Of a DNA stretch of 64,000 nt, positions 1 through 11,116 are shown one piece after another. Made by a program: the position numbers and the translations under genes. Source of the stretch: Nemertoderma westbladi (taxonomy: Eukaryota; Xenacoelomorpha; Nemertodermatida; Nemertodermatidae); the NCBI GenBank assembly GCA_032718475.1, contig JAUCBJ010006954.1, forward strand, positions 1 to 64,000. The letters are read 5' to 3'. The stretch's first letter is position 1. Each line of letters begins with the position of its first letter. The notes beneath the pieces are model-generated. The model made no database searches, had not been told where the DNA came from, and worked only from the letters and a program-made list of their open reading frames with translations.

Positions 1-1174
1 CTCAATTACAATATTAATCATTTATTAATAATTAATCATTATACAATATGACATTGTTTTTAGGAATTCACTTTATAAGTCCAGTGATATCTTCATACAA
101 CTTGACTCTTATTTTGGCTCTGATGCATTGGTTGGACTGTAGCAACATATTACTGTTGTCTTGAGATTCCCATCAAAAGTTACAATCATGACCCTGTAAC
201 GTTTGTTTATAGATTCGATGTTATTTAAAGTCTGTAAGTGGGTTTAGAAGAAATCCTGATCCACCAATTGATGCTGAATTTCTTTCCACTGAGCTTTTTA
301 CAAAAGTCCATCAATTTCAATGTCATTGTACTTGATGGCAGTGTCTTCATGACAAATCCGATAATCTTTGATTCAAAAGATGTCGATGTTCCATTACCAG
401 AGCTACTGTACAATGCCACTCTGTTTAATTTGTGTTTTCAGAGTGAGTGCATTCACTGCAGCACAGAAGACTTCGTGTCTTCTTACATTTCAACAAGTTG
501 TTTCTTCTTTCTTCTCTGTCTTCTGTTCCAGTAGCCAATTTTTCGACCATATCCTGGTGTTCCACTGAGGGACGCGGTCATTGTTGACCCGGGCAGGCTA
601 CGACCGAGCCTGTATTTCTTCTAGAGGGTTCCCATCCCGAGGGTTACCTTACATACTGATAGTGGAGCATCCTTTATAGTATTATAAGGGGGCCATGCAT
701 TACTATAGTAGTATAGTTGCATATAAAATTATTTATTTATCTTTTTCATTATTTTTTATTACTTATTTTGTAGTATGAATTCCAACTGAGTTGCAGAAGT
801 GCAAGTGCTGATACTGTACCAACTACAGTATTCCTTAATATAAATAATCATATATTATAACAGTAGTTATAATAATATAATAATTATATAATTATTATAG
901 TCCGTTTTTATCCACAACTGTTATGTGTTTTCCAGGTACATATACTGTAGATGGACATGTTATATGGATATTGGTTTATGTTGGTAAATAACTATTTCTA
1001 ATAAATTAATTGTAGTTGTAATTACTTAACTTTATTGACTTCACTTGAATCTCGTAGACTATTGACGTTCGCTAAAGCTACTTTTGTATTGTTAACTGTA
1101 TGGTAAAGAAACCCTAAGTAAAGATGTAAGATAAATTATATTCATAGTCGTTTTCATCTAGTCGAGGTTTTCGT
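1..1174. other. AT-rich non-coding stretch
   Basis: I see no convincing gene here. A 98-codon plus-strand frame at 238-534 and a 64-codon minus-strand frame over the same bases exist, but neither resembles a known domain or shows splice or initiation context. Bases 560-650 are GC-richer than their surroundings and may be a fragment of a repeat. Confidence 0.5.
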
Positions 1175-1620
1175 ATAGATCCCAGAGGAGTGTCTGTGAA
1201 ATAATTTGTTGTGGTTACATTGTATATTTGATTTAATACCTATAAAGCTATCTCTAAGGTGGCAGAGCGTTGTCACTATGTTTTACACACCTTAAAACGT
1301 GAAATATTTTAACTATTAATTAAATTGAATTTTAGGTTCAATGTTCATGGCTGAACGTTGTCACTGCGAATTAATTTGTAGTTGAGAACGTTCGGCCACA
1401 TTGAACGTTGTCACTACAAATTAAATCGTTGTGACAATGTTCAGACATGAACATTGAACCTAAAATTCAATTTAATTAATAGTTAAAATATTTCACGTTT
1501 TAAGGTGTGTAAAACATAGTGACAACGATCTGCCACCTTAGAGATAGCTTTATAGGTAATAAATCAAATATACAATGTAACCACAACAAATTATTTCACA
1601 GACACTCCTCTGGGATCTAT
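1175..1620. mobile_element. Foldback MITE with 175-bp inverted arms
   Basis: Bases 1175-1349 are the near-perfect reverse complement of 1446-1620, with only a few mismatches. The spacer (1350-1445) carries repeated GAACGTTGTCACT-like motifs in both orientations. No coding capacity is present. A related CGTAGTGACAACG motif occurs near 8828, suggesting the family has other copies. The structure is that of a non-autonomous foldback DNA element. I could not define a target duplication. Confidence 0.85.
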
Positions 1621-3876
1621 GAACCTGCTGTAACATAGCAGAGACCAGAGACTACCAGTGCCACACCACAGGCGGACCGGGTATTACAAATTAAGCTACT
1701 AGAAGAGAGGTTGTCGGAAAAACACCGAAAACTGCTGTTCCATTCCAACTACCGGCAAGTGAATTAAATACCAATCGATTCTGAAATGGCTGACTATGGA
1801 GGTGCTCTGTGCAACTTGTGTCTGAAATGGCTAGGGGGTGCATTGTGAAGTACTACAACTTGGGCATTCGCTACTTTGTGCCATACGAAGGGCATTATGA
1901 TAAGTACCCTCTGGATTATATAAAATGAGCATGCCAGAAAATGCATAGCATATATTAAACTGAACTTATTAATAATTTAATCTGCTGATCATGGTGGGGG
2001 CTGACTTCCACTATAACTGTACTAGGGCAGCTTCAGTCTACCACCAATAACTTGATGAATAGAGTCTAAAAAACAATCAATAACATTTTTGATTCGACCA
2101 TTGATATCTTGACCAATAATACTGAGAATCTGAAAGTATCTTAACTTTGTAATACTGTATGCGTTTAGTGTGGATTATTATATTTATAGATACTATTAAT
2201 GTTGTCGTATTTGAGTAATAAAATGATATTAATTGTACTGTAGATACAAAATAATTAATTATTATTGCAGAAGTTGAGTATTGAAAGTAAATAGATACTG
2301 TAGAAGAAATAAAATATAAAAATAGAGTATATGTACGGAGCCCCTGGGCCATTTTGAAAAAACAAATTTCTAGAGCGCTCTAGATAATTATTATGAGCGC
2401 AGGAGATGATTCTTGATTTGATTGGTTGGACTGATTTGGAGGGAAGTTGAGAATGCCTGATCTCATCATTATCTACACCGGCAGACCGGTAACAGATTTA
2501 TACTGTAATAAATTAGCATAGCCAGTACCACCCTACAGCCCTAAACCATTGCACATTGCCTGACTAAATGCTATAGACCCAATTCCCTACAACCACTCTT
2601 ACTATTACTATTATTTACCTATTATTACTATTACCATTACTATTGCCATTAATTGTTTAGTGGAGTCATACTTATACATGTAAAGGGTCAAAACCCAGGT
2701 CAACTTTAATTGACTGGTGATTATTACTATATTAACTGTCGCTGTTGTCTACAATTAAATTATACATTTGGTTACAATTATTTGTCATAATATATCGTTC
2801 CGCACCGGATATCGTACCGGTAAATTCAATTTGTTTGCTTCCGTTATTGGATTAATATAATATCGCTGATATCCCGAGATCAAAGACATTTTACACACGC
2901 CAAACCCAGGTAGGTATATCAAACCATGCTATAGCTAAGCATTTATGGATAACCTGGACAATTGTGTCAAATTTCTGCGTGTTGTATTGCCTCTAACTCA
3001 ATAAATAATTAATCTATGGCGATATTTATGACCTGTAATGCAAGTGAAGCTCTTAATATTAATATCACCATGATTGAGAGTTGTCATAAATTGAATACCA
3101 TAGCGATACTAATATAAACAGATACAGAATAGTGGCAATACGTTTCCCCTAAAGGGAAACACAATCAAATCACATCAAATCACAAGACTTGAGCCCTTAC
3201 GTAAATAATTAATCAGACATTTTCTTATTGCATTGTACCGCCACACCCTATCAGTACTGTATATTAGTGAAATATAATAGATGATCAATTACCGTAATAG
3301 ACTAAGCGAAACATTGAACAAATTGATACATGTGTGGAAGAGGGAATAAAGTGATTCACTAGAACGGCCTTCCATTGAAGGTACACTAGCGCCATTACCG
3401 TTTCAGTGTTTCAGACTGGGTGTTTTACTCGCATCCTTGTGTGCTCTACAAAACAATCGGAAACAGTCAAAATATATAAAATAGAGATTAAAACCGTCTT
3501 TTTTGTCAAATAAATGCGCTAACAATATATATTAATTATTCATTTGTTCTTTTATATTTCAATATAATAGATGTAACATTAAAATACATTAATTCAATTA
3601 CATGTACATACAATTAATTTTAAACAAAATATTTGAAACACAGTTATATAACTTAATACCAGTTCATGTAAATAAATAATTATACCTATAACCGGAAGTT
3701 AAAAGTAGAGTTTAAAACGGACGAGTTTAAAATGAGATAAAAATAACTTAAAGTACGGGGGTCGTCTAAAAAAAGAAAAATAAAAAGATACTTAATTAAA
3801 AAAGAAAAATTAAATAAAAATTAAATAAAAATTAAATACAAAATTAAATAAATAATTAAATACAAACAACACAATA
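1621..3876. other. Non-coding AT-rich DNA and A-rich tract
   Basis: No gene is recognisable. Short frames such as 2077-2352 (minus) look like chance openings in AT-rich DNA. Bases 3770-3870 are an A/T-rich tract built from AAATTAAATAAA-like units. This tract directly follows the stop codon of the minus-strand retrotransposon ORF, so it is probably that element's 3' untranslated region or tail. Confidence 0.5.
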
Positions 3877-6800
3877 CTACTCAATAATGTCGTAGAGGCC
3901 CTCGGTAGTCGAGTCCATCGTGCCCATTATGGAAGCGGCGTTCCCGATAAGGATGGCGATAAGGATACGCTGGAGGAGGAAGCGGTGAGACCTGGGCTCC
4001 CTGGTTACGGCGTGGAGCTTCCGGCCGACCTCCTTGAGGAAACTGGCGGTTTCGGGGCCGGGCTGTCCGAACGTTTCGAACGCCACCGGGTGGAATATGT
4101 AGCCCCTCCTAACCAGCCCCTCGTACTTCCTCGATTTCACCGCCTCTGCTTCCGCCGCCACGCGACCCCCTCCGGCCTGACTGGAGGCGAGGTGGCTGGG
4201 CGCGAGCGGGTCCCAGACGGTAGCATCCCAGGCGAGCAGGTGACCACTATGCCACGGGATGGACGTCACGCCGTCTACCCGTTTGTTGCTGCTGTCCCTG
4301 CAGAGACCCGGTGGTTCCAGGAGAGACGGTACTCCGCAGCTGGCCAACGATCGCTTCACTATGTCGTTGATCATAGTGTGTCTGGGATGTCGGCCAGCGC
4401 TTCTCTTGCACGATAGACCGTGCAGACCGTCCGCTTCGACTGGGTTACCGCAACGGGCGCAGCTGTGGGGTTCCGTAACCTTGCATCCCAGCCTGGTAGC
4501 GATGGAGATCCGGAATTGAGAGTTGGTAAGTTTCAGCCCGAGGGAGGAGGCCGGGACTGCGTCTAACCAGCAGCCCGCTATGCTGGAGTTTAACGAGTTC
4601 AGGCGGGCGATGTCGACTGGCGAGGACGAAGAACGGAGTTTAAAAACGGAATCCTCGTGGATCGGCTGCATCCACAAACTCTGCATGCTGGAGGAAGGCG
4701 ATGGATCACTCGCGGGGACGTGGGTTCTCCACTGCTCCAGGGCTCGGGTAATCGCCTGGTCAGCGAGGGTCTCCCGTGGCGTGAAGAGGCGCCCCGCCAG
4801 ATCGGCGCTAGCAGCCGCGGAAGCCAGGAAGGCGGAGGGTGCGAGCTGCGTAGCGCTGATCAGGCCGAGGCCGCCCAAACGGGCGGGGAGACACGCCTGC
4901 AACCAGGCTTGGTCGTCGATTCTCGTGTTCGCTACCTGTTGGAGGGCGTCTCTCACAGTCCGGTCGAACTCAGCGAGGAGGTCGGGTTTTGCGAAGCACG
5001 GCGCGGTGCGGAGGAAATAAGTCAACCGAGGGATGGAGAAGGAATGTTTGAGAAGGTAGAAGGCGTGGTGGGCGTCTATGTGTGGGAGCCGCGATGTCAG
5101 CGTGGCCAGATCGTCGACTTTACTGCGCAGACAGGACTGAATGGCTGCATCTCCTATCGGGGCACCCAACATCGTCAGTTCCCCTAAAGGGGGGGATCTA
5201 ATCCCGCCACAAACCTCCTCGAAAGCACTCAGGATGACCGAACGTGATTCCTCCGACTCAGGCCCGAGGAAGAACAGCTCGCACTTGGCGGGTTTCACCT
5301 CGAGGCCGCACTTCGCTCCCTCTACGATGATGGTCCGGAGGTCGTTGAGGACTACCCGGAAGTCGTCGCCAAGGTTACCATCATCGAGGTACCAGATGTT
5401 GAGTCTGGACTCCAGGGACTGTACTGCCGGGTTGATGGTGTCCCCAAAGAGTTTGGGCCCGTCCGTGTCGCCCTGCTGGACGCCTTCGTCGGAGAGGAGG
5501 ATGTTGTCAGACCCGCCGTTGATGAGGTAGCTGGACTCCCCGTACGCTGCCAGAGTGTAGTTGTAAATGGCAGGGTAGCTCTGGAGGACAGTGTCTAGCA
5601 TTGTGTCGCGGCGGATCGAGTTGAACGCGTTGGCAAAGTCAACCTTTAGGAGGACAGTACCGGGATCATTTGGCGAGTCCACCATCCTTCTCGTTGCGTG
5701 GGCGGCTGCCTCCGCACCACCCTTGGTCCCAATACCGAGCTGGACTGAGCCGTATGAGGTCATCCGCTCGCCCTTAACCAACGTCCCAGCGAACTTTGAG
5801 GTCAGTCGGCGCAGGGTCAACCCGACGGCGATGGGGCGGATTCCTCCCGAACTTTTCGAGAACGCGAAGAGGTTGGCACCAAAGAATATCGGCCGCACAC
5901 AGAGAGGAACTTCACCGGCGACAACGACGTCTGTAAAGCGGCATAGACTGGCGACTAACCGCGTCGCTGCGTCGCCGTTAGTTGGTCCGATGAGTTCCTT
6001 GAATATCTGCGGCCGGATACCGTCCGGCCCTCCCGCGCTACCGCAGGGAAACGAAAGGAACAGCTCGCGAACCACTCCCGGGGTGCAGGGGTTGGCGGTG
6101 GCCGGGATGGACGGGGCCGGATCGCGCTTATCCGCTGGACGGCTGGGGTGTTTGAGCCGGAGCGAGTCGAGGGTCTCCTTCGTGTTTGGGGCTAAGGAGT
6201 CCTTGGAGGAGGCGATCCGGATGGCCCCTTTGATGTCGCCGTCCTCGATCTTCTCCGCGACGGCGGTGGCGAGTCGGGGTATGTCGTCCTGTGTCTGTTT
6301 AGCACCGCGAGCAGGTGGGCGTGGCTGGATGAGCGACGGGTCCAGAGGATCGTTGCGAAAGGTCTGGATCCTCCGGTTGACCTGCGAGGCGAGTGACCGC
6401 TGGTGGCGCTTCCCACCCCGGGGCGGGGCGGGGATGCATTTGTGTCCGACCTGGAGCAACTGGGTCCAACCTCCAACATCAGATGGATTGGTGGCGATGG
6501 AGGAAAGGGTGTCCGAAAGAAGCTCGGCGAGGTTGTTTCTTGCGCCCTTCGGGACATGTCTGAGCTGCTTGGAGCGACAACCGAGCAACTGTTCGAGCAC
6601 CTCCATCGGATCGGTGATGGTAGTAGCCGATGAGACAGGCCGCTGACTGGAGGGGGCGGGCGTGGGGTAGCTGGTCGATGTACTGAGGAACGGTTTCTGT
6701 CCCCCACCAGGGCACCTCGACCGATCAGCCTTGAACGGCCCATGAACTCGGAGGAGGCCATTCGAGTTCACTGAAACTCGCTTCCGGCATTCGGGACATA

Positions 6801-7578
6801 GTGGGAAGGACACCCCAGGCCCCGACAAGGACGCGTCTACAGTGCTGGGTGTGGCGGAGGTGTCTGAGACTCCTGCAGTGTCACCCTGCGGAAGTTGGAT
6901 GGGGTGAGGGGAGACTGGTGGGCATTTCGTAAGCGACTCGATATCCTGGAGGAGGAGTTCCCGGAATGGTTGGATGGTCGAGTCGTTGATGCACCGGGTG
7001 GATCCGCCCTCAATACACGCCTTGGCGAAGCGGCAGAGGTAAACTCCACATTGGTGCGAGTTGAATTGCCGCTTTGTCAGGGGAGGTTCGATTGAAATGT
7101 CGGGGGCGGGGACGTTAAGCCTCTCAGCCTCCCGGGACGCCCACTCGACGATGGATCCGGTGACGGAGGTATTGGTGCCCCCCAACGAGTCGAAGTAGCG
7201 AAGGCGAGCCTTCTTAGGGTGGAGGACCGCCAGGACCCAGTGGTTGCCGTTGAGGTTGACGGGGAAAACGATCGTATCAAGCGCGAATATGTCACAGTTC
7301 CGCGTCCAGCCTTTTACCGAATTGTATCCACGTTTAGGAGAAACGTAGAGGTCGTAGAAATGATGGTTGAAGACCTTTACATTCTCGTTACCATTGGCGA
7401 GAGAGCAGAGGATGGCGTGGATTATGTTGTCCGTTAACCACGACTCCCCCCTGAGAGAGTCTATATCCCTCTTGGAGAGGGAAACGCCGGCCAGTTCACA
7501 GACATCTTCGGCCGGGTGAGGGGGGTCCTTGTTCAGGATGCTTTCCGATAGGACGATAACGCTGTCTTCGGAACTCAT
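3877..7578 (-). CDS. NeSL-type non-LTR retrotransposon polyprotein (Ulp1 protease, RT, restriction-like endonuclease)
   Basis: One uninterrupted ORF; it opens at 7638, but the Met at 7578 (sequence MSSEDSVIVL) is the better start because the 20 residues before it look like translated AT-rich leader. Residues here are numbered from 7638. An Ulp1/C48-like cysteine protease lies at about 60-205, with His133 in NHWVLAVLH, Asp150 in RYFDSLGG, Gln191 and Cys197 in QCGVYLC. A CxxC...C zinc-binding stretch follows. The RT has motif A (DFANAFNS, about 666), the QQGD motif and YLDD at about 750. The C-terminus has a CCHC knuckle (CARCGNP...LHGLSC, about 1060-1078) and a PD-(D/E)XK-like region (KRVDGV, AWDATVWD, SRKYEGL). 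Protease + RT + restriction-like endonuclease is the NeSL arrangement. The ORF is GC-rich in AT-rich surroundings, and all catalytic motifs I can see are present, suggesting recent activity. Assignment to NeSL rather than a sister clade is inference. Confidence 0.87.
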   Translation of the reverse strand: MSSEDSVIVLSESILNKDPPHPAEDVCELAGVSLSKRDIDSLRGESWLTDNIIHAILCSLANGNENVKVFNHHFYDLYVSPKRGYNSVKGWTRNCDIFALDTIVFPVNLNGNHWVLAVLHPKKARLRYFDSLGGTNTSVTGSIVEWASREAERLNVPAPDISIEPPLTKRQFNSHQCGVYLCRFAKACIEGGSTRCINDSTIQPFRELLLQDIESLTKCPPVSPHPIQLPQGDTAGVSDTSATPSTVDASLSGPGVSFPLCPECRKRVSVNSNGLLRVHGPFKADRSRCPGGGQKPFLSTSTSYPTPAPSSQRPVSSATTITDPMEVLEQLLGCRSKQLRHVPKGARNNLAELLSDTLSSIATNPSDVGGWTQLLQVGHKCIPAPPRGGKRHQRSLASQVNRRIQTFRNDPLDPSLIQPRPPARGAKQTQDDIPRLATAVAEKIEDGDIKGAIRIASSKDSLAPNTKETLDSLRLKHPSRPADKRDPAPSIPATANPCTPGVVRELFLSFPCGSAGGPDGIRPQIFKELIGPTNGDAATRLVASLCRFTDVVVAGEVPLCVRPIFFGANLFAFSKSSGGIRPIAVGLTLRRLTSKFAGTLVKGERMTSYGSVQLGIGTKGGAEAAAHATRRMVDSPNDPGTVLLKVDFANAFNSIRRDTMLDTVLQSYPAIYNYTLAAYGESSYLINGGSDNILLSDEGVQQGDTDGPKLFGDTINPAVQSLESRLNIWYLDDGNLGDDFRVVLNDLRTIIVEGAKCGLEVKPAKCELFFLGPESEESRSVILSAFEEVCGGIRSPPLGELTMLGAPIGDAAIQSCLRSKVDDLATLTSRLPHIDAHHAFYLLKHSFSIPRLTYFLRTAPCFAKPDLLAEFDRTVRDALQQVANTRIDDQAWLQACLPARLGGLGLISATQLAPSAFLASAAASADLAGRLFTPRETLADQAITRALEQWRTHVPASDPSPSSSMQSLWMQPIHEDSVFKLRSSSSPVDIARLNSLNSSIAGCWLDAVPASSLGLKLTNSQFRISIATRLGCKVTEPHSCARCGNPVEADGLHGLSCKRSAGRHPRHTMINDIVKRSLASCGVPSLLEPPGLCRDSSNKRVDGVTSIPWHSGHLLAWDATVWDPLAPSHLASSQAGGGRVAAEAEAVKSRKYEGLVRRGYIFHPVAFETFGQPGPETASFLKEVGRKLHAVTREPRSHRFLLQRILIAILIGNAASIMGTMDSTTEGLYDIIE

Positions 7579-7638
7579 CCGGAGTAGGTAGATCGGTGGT
7601 AAGATTAAAAATAAATTAAAACAATATGACAGTATCAC

Positions 7639-9869
7639 AGTATTTACACACAGTTAATCACATGTAATAATCCAGTTCCAGTAATTGAAAACACAGTATT
7701 ACCTTATCCCAACCTACCACAATCTCATTATAACTCACATATTCTCACTTATATCTCACAATGACATTATATATTAATATATTATTATATTATATATACT
7801 GTATATATTACATGAAGTACAATATAAATGTTACCAAAACCGAATTAAAGATATTTAATGTTAGTTAATGGAAAGCAGGTCCACTATCGGAAAATAAATA
7901 AAAATAAATTTTACGACTGGCAGTATCTTTAGTCATGGATAGAAACAGAGAACACTGATTTCACAAAATAAAATTAAACTTTCCTAGAAATAAAAAAATA
8001 TGCATCAAATGTGTAAAAACGGCTAAATGGTACCTACCAGTAGTGATCTAATAAGTTTAATAAGTTAGTATTATATATGTTTCATCTCGAATCGAATTGC
8101 TGCTTTCGCTGTTTAGGTAAATTAGGTCAATTTGTTTAAATTAAGGTAAATTAGGTCAAATTGTTTAGGTCAATATTTTGAAACGGTCAGCCTGGGAGGA
8201 AAGTTTGTCTAACACGGATTGTATCCTGGAAACGAGTTGGATCATTTTAAACTGTTAGATCCTGGAACTGGGTTTGATACTGTAACCGGGTTGGATCCTG
8301 GAACCGGGTTGGATCCCGATAAACGTTGTTTTCGATATTGTTGTATTTAGTGACATACAGAGGAAACGTTTTGCGCGTGTTTCTTTGCGTTGTTGATTGG
8401 TGTTAATAGGGCGTTGGAGTTTGATGGCCCTGGATGATTTGATACTGATCTCATCTTTGGCTTTCTAATCAACCGCGCGTGTTTCGTATCTTCGTTTGGT
8501 TGTTATCATCTGTTTCTCTACGATTATAACGTAATCATCAGTTAATTTGCTCGCATCCAGAGACATGAGAACGTCCATTCTCCTTATTGTTATATATAAA
8601 TATTATTAATATATATTTATACTTATGCTTATTTACTTACTTACAGTATCTATATATAATTTGTTTTTTAGGTTCATAAAAGTTAGGTTCGTACAAGTAC
8701 ACTGAAGTACTGAAGTAGCCTAGCACAGTTAGTAGCAGTACTTCAGCAGTTTGTTAGTAGGCCTCGGCGGGCAGATAGGACGATTATTACAATATGTAAT
8801 ATTATAATTTTAAAATACCCGCCAAATCGTAGTGACAACGCTCGGCAACGTGGAACGTTTTCTCTATAATTTAAATTTCCTAATTTAGAACTATCCAAAA
8901 TATATTAGGTTTTAGATTGAATAAAATGTAGGGCCACCATATATCTCAACTACGTTGAGAATAGCGTAGATACTAATAAGTCAAAACACACAATAGGATG
9001 AGTAATATCACCCTAAAGAGAGGTGATATTTGGTGTATCTAATCAACACCCTAGAATGAAACTACACCAATAAACTACTGGTAAATATAACCAATGACAA
9101 CAACATCTGGCCAATATGTTGTTAACACTTTACTCATCTACGCCCTAATCTGATTGCTGTAAAAGGCCCATTGACTCCCTTGAGTTCATTGTCCCCTTAC
9201 AACTGTACCGATCATTGTGTATATAATGTATTTAGGACAATATGATAATGCAATTACAATTCAATTGTAATTGCACTTCATAATGGGCTCTTAGTAGTAG
9301 TGGAACAGAGGTCCGAATCGGGGGGGTTAGGGTTGAAACCCCATAAAAGCTATGTTATCAAATGTTAATGAAATTTAGTCTTTCGCTCTGTTTGTCTGTT
9401 TGTCTGTGTGTTTTCAGTTTTGCCTGCCTGTAGTGACATGTCACTTTTGTCAAATAAACTTTATATCTCCATTAAAAATTTACGTTTTTTAATTTTACAA
9501 TAATATCAGTGAAATATATCCTTGCACACCACATTGCATTACAAGATGATTAATTAAGTACAGGCCAAATTCACACTGAGTTAATTATTGTTTATTTAGT
9601 TCAATTATAGGTAATCGGGTGCGTTTATTATTCTCCAGCCTTGAGTGACTATATAGCCTGTCAGTGGCTCTGGTTCGGATTCACTATGAACATCTTCCGA
9701 CTCTGCCGCAACCGTACCTACTATATACTGTACCCTGTCACCACGGGGTAATAAAAAAGTAACAGTGAAACAAGCAGAGTCAATTAGTCCTACTGAATAC
9801 CATCCATACGGCATACCTTTAGATAAATAAATTGAAGTTGAGCTGTTAATGCAACTGTAATTAAAGATG
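7639..9869. other. Non-coding AT-rich DNA with a short degenerate tandem repeat
   Basis: No gene is recognised. Bases about 8215-8312 contain four or five degenerate copies of a roughly 22-bp unit around GGATCCTGGAACCGGGTT. A 69-codon minus-strand frame at 9605-9814 has no recognisable domain and no convincing splice borders. Microsatellite-like TTTGTCTG repeats occur near 9390. Confidence 0.5.
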
Positions 9870-10125
9870 TAATATTATGGTTTTGTTCAGAAATGGAAAA
9901 AATACGTTATAAAGTACGTTTCAGCCTATCAGGCCTCATCAGTAGCGCTAACCAGTTCAGCCACTTGTCCCTGACATTCACTATCCCACCTAATCCACTT
10001 CTATTGAACAGGCAGTCTTAAGTTGCATATCCTATCTCTATAGTATACTATATGTATAGCGCTGGTTCAACCCCCAGTGACGCGCTTTCTCATTTTTTCC
10101 ATTTCTGAACAAAACCATAATATTA
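9870..10125. mobile_element. 256-bp MITE with 34-bp perfect terminal inverted repeats
   Basis: Bases 9870-9903 and 10092-10125 are perfect reverse complements, with arms reading TAATATTATGGTTTTG and onwards. The element has no coding capacity. A 17-bp direct repeat (ATACCTTTAGATAAATA) lies at 9813-9829 and again at 10125-10141. It therefore brackets the inverted-repeat unit plus about 40 bp on the left, which is unusual for a simple cut-and-paste MITE. Confidence 0.85.
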
Positions 10126-11116
10126 TACCTTTAGATAAATAGCCGAACAACCAATAAGAAAGTGGCTCAACCCTCCTAGGCATCCATCCGAAGTGGCTTA
10201 ACCCTACTACCCCTCCATTGATTCAAGCCTCCTCGCTCCCACACTACTCCATTTTTTTTTAAATGCATTGTGTACGAAATGTACAGATCAGTAACGTAAT
10301 CATCCATACCTAAATTTGAAACTGAATAATTTCTCCACCAGAAAACGTATCACATTTATCAGTGAATTATCAAATCAATTAAATGGGAGGTATCCAAATG
10401 TGGCAAAAGTATTATTTCCTTCATAGCAAAACAGCATGTAAGCTAGCGAGTTGGATTAAATACAACAGTAATAATTTTTAATTGCCTCCCTAATGGTGTA
10501 TCCATGGATACGCCAAACCCAAGCCTTCTCCTTTAAATTGCACTGATTCAACACTAATCATGGTTCAACCTCCCTACTCTCCCCTACTCATACTATACAC
10601 AGCATTTGTTCAGTACAACATACCATATATTGTTTGCTTACTTACGGTTATGTATCCAATAGGACACTCGTTCCAAACTAATCACGCGATCATACTTCAA
10701 TCAACTCTAGTTTACAGCCAATATTGTATCCAAGGTTATTGCTCTTCTATTGCCATTATATTGGTTTAATATTATTCAATCCCAAAATATTTAAATTTTA
10801 GAAATTTATTGCGTTTGAATTTAAAAAACCACTAATCAATGTAGACGGTCGCAAATCTCGAGAATGGAAATATACAGTATATCTCTTTTCTGTGCAAATC
10901 ATAATCAAATGTGAGGTCAGGTCAGGTATTCTAGGTCATTGATCAAGAAAACTTGCCACCTCCATGCTGCATAAAGGAGGTGCCACCTGTGGCTGCATAG
11001 ACACTCTTACAAGGGCAAATCTGGTCCTGTAACTAGGACCCCCTTCGTTCTGTGATCAGGACGCCCTTTGTCCTGGATTAAGGACCCATATACTTGGCTA
11101 CAGCGGTATTGCGGTA
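10126..11116. other. Non-coding stretch before LINE copy A
   Basis: No gene is recognised. A 69-codon plus frame at 10560-10769 is hydrophobic but has no support. Bases about 10910-11110 are less AT-rich and run directly into LINE copy A, so they may be that element's own sequence. Confidence 0.45.

Noticed and set aside
3985-6646. Several long plus-strand frames (143-351 codons) over 3985-6646
   Set aside because: Antisense shadows of the GC-rich minus-strand retrotransposon ORF; no domains of their own.
9605-9814. 69-codon minus frame as a 3' exon of the kinase gene
   Set aside because: Does not match the zeta/iota C-terminal region and lacks a convincing acceptor/donor pair.
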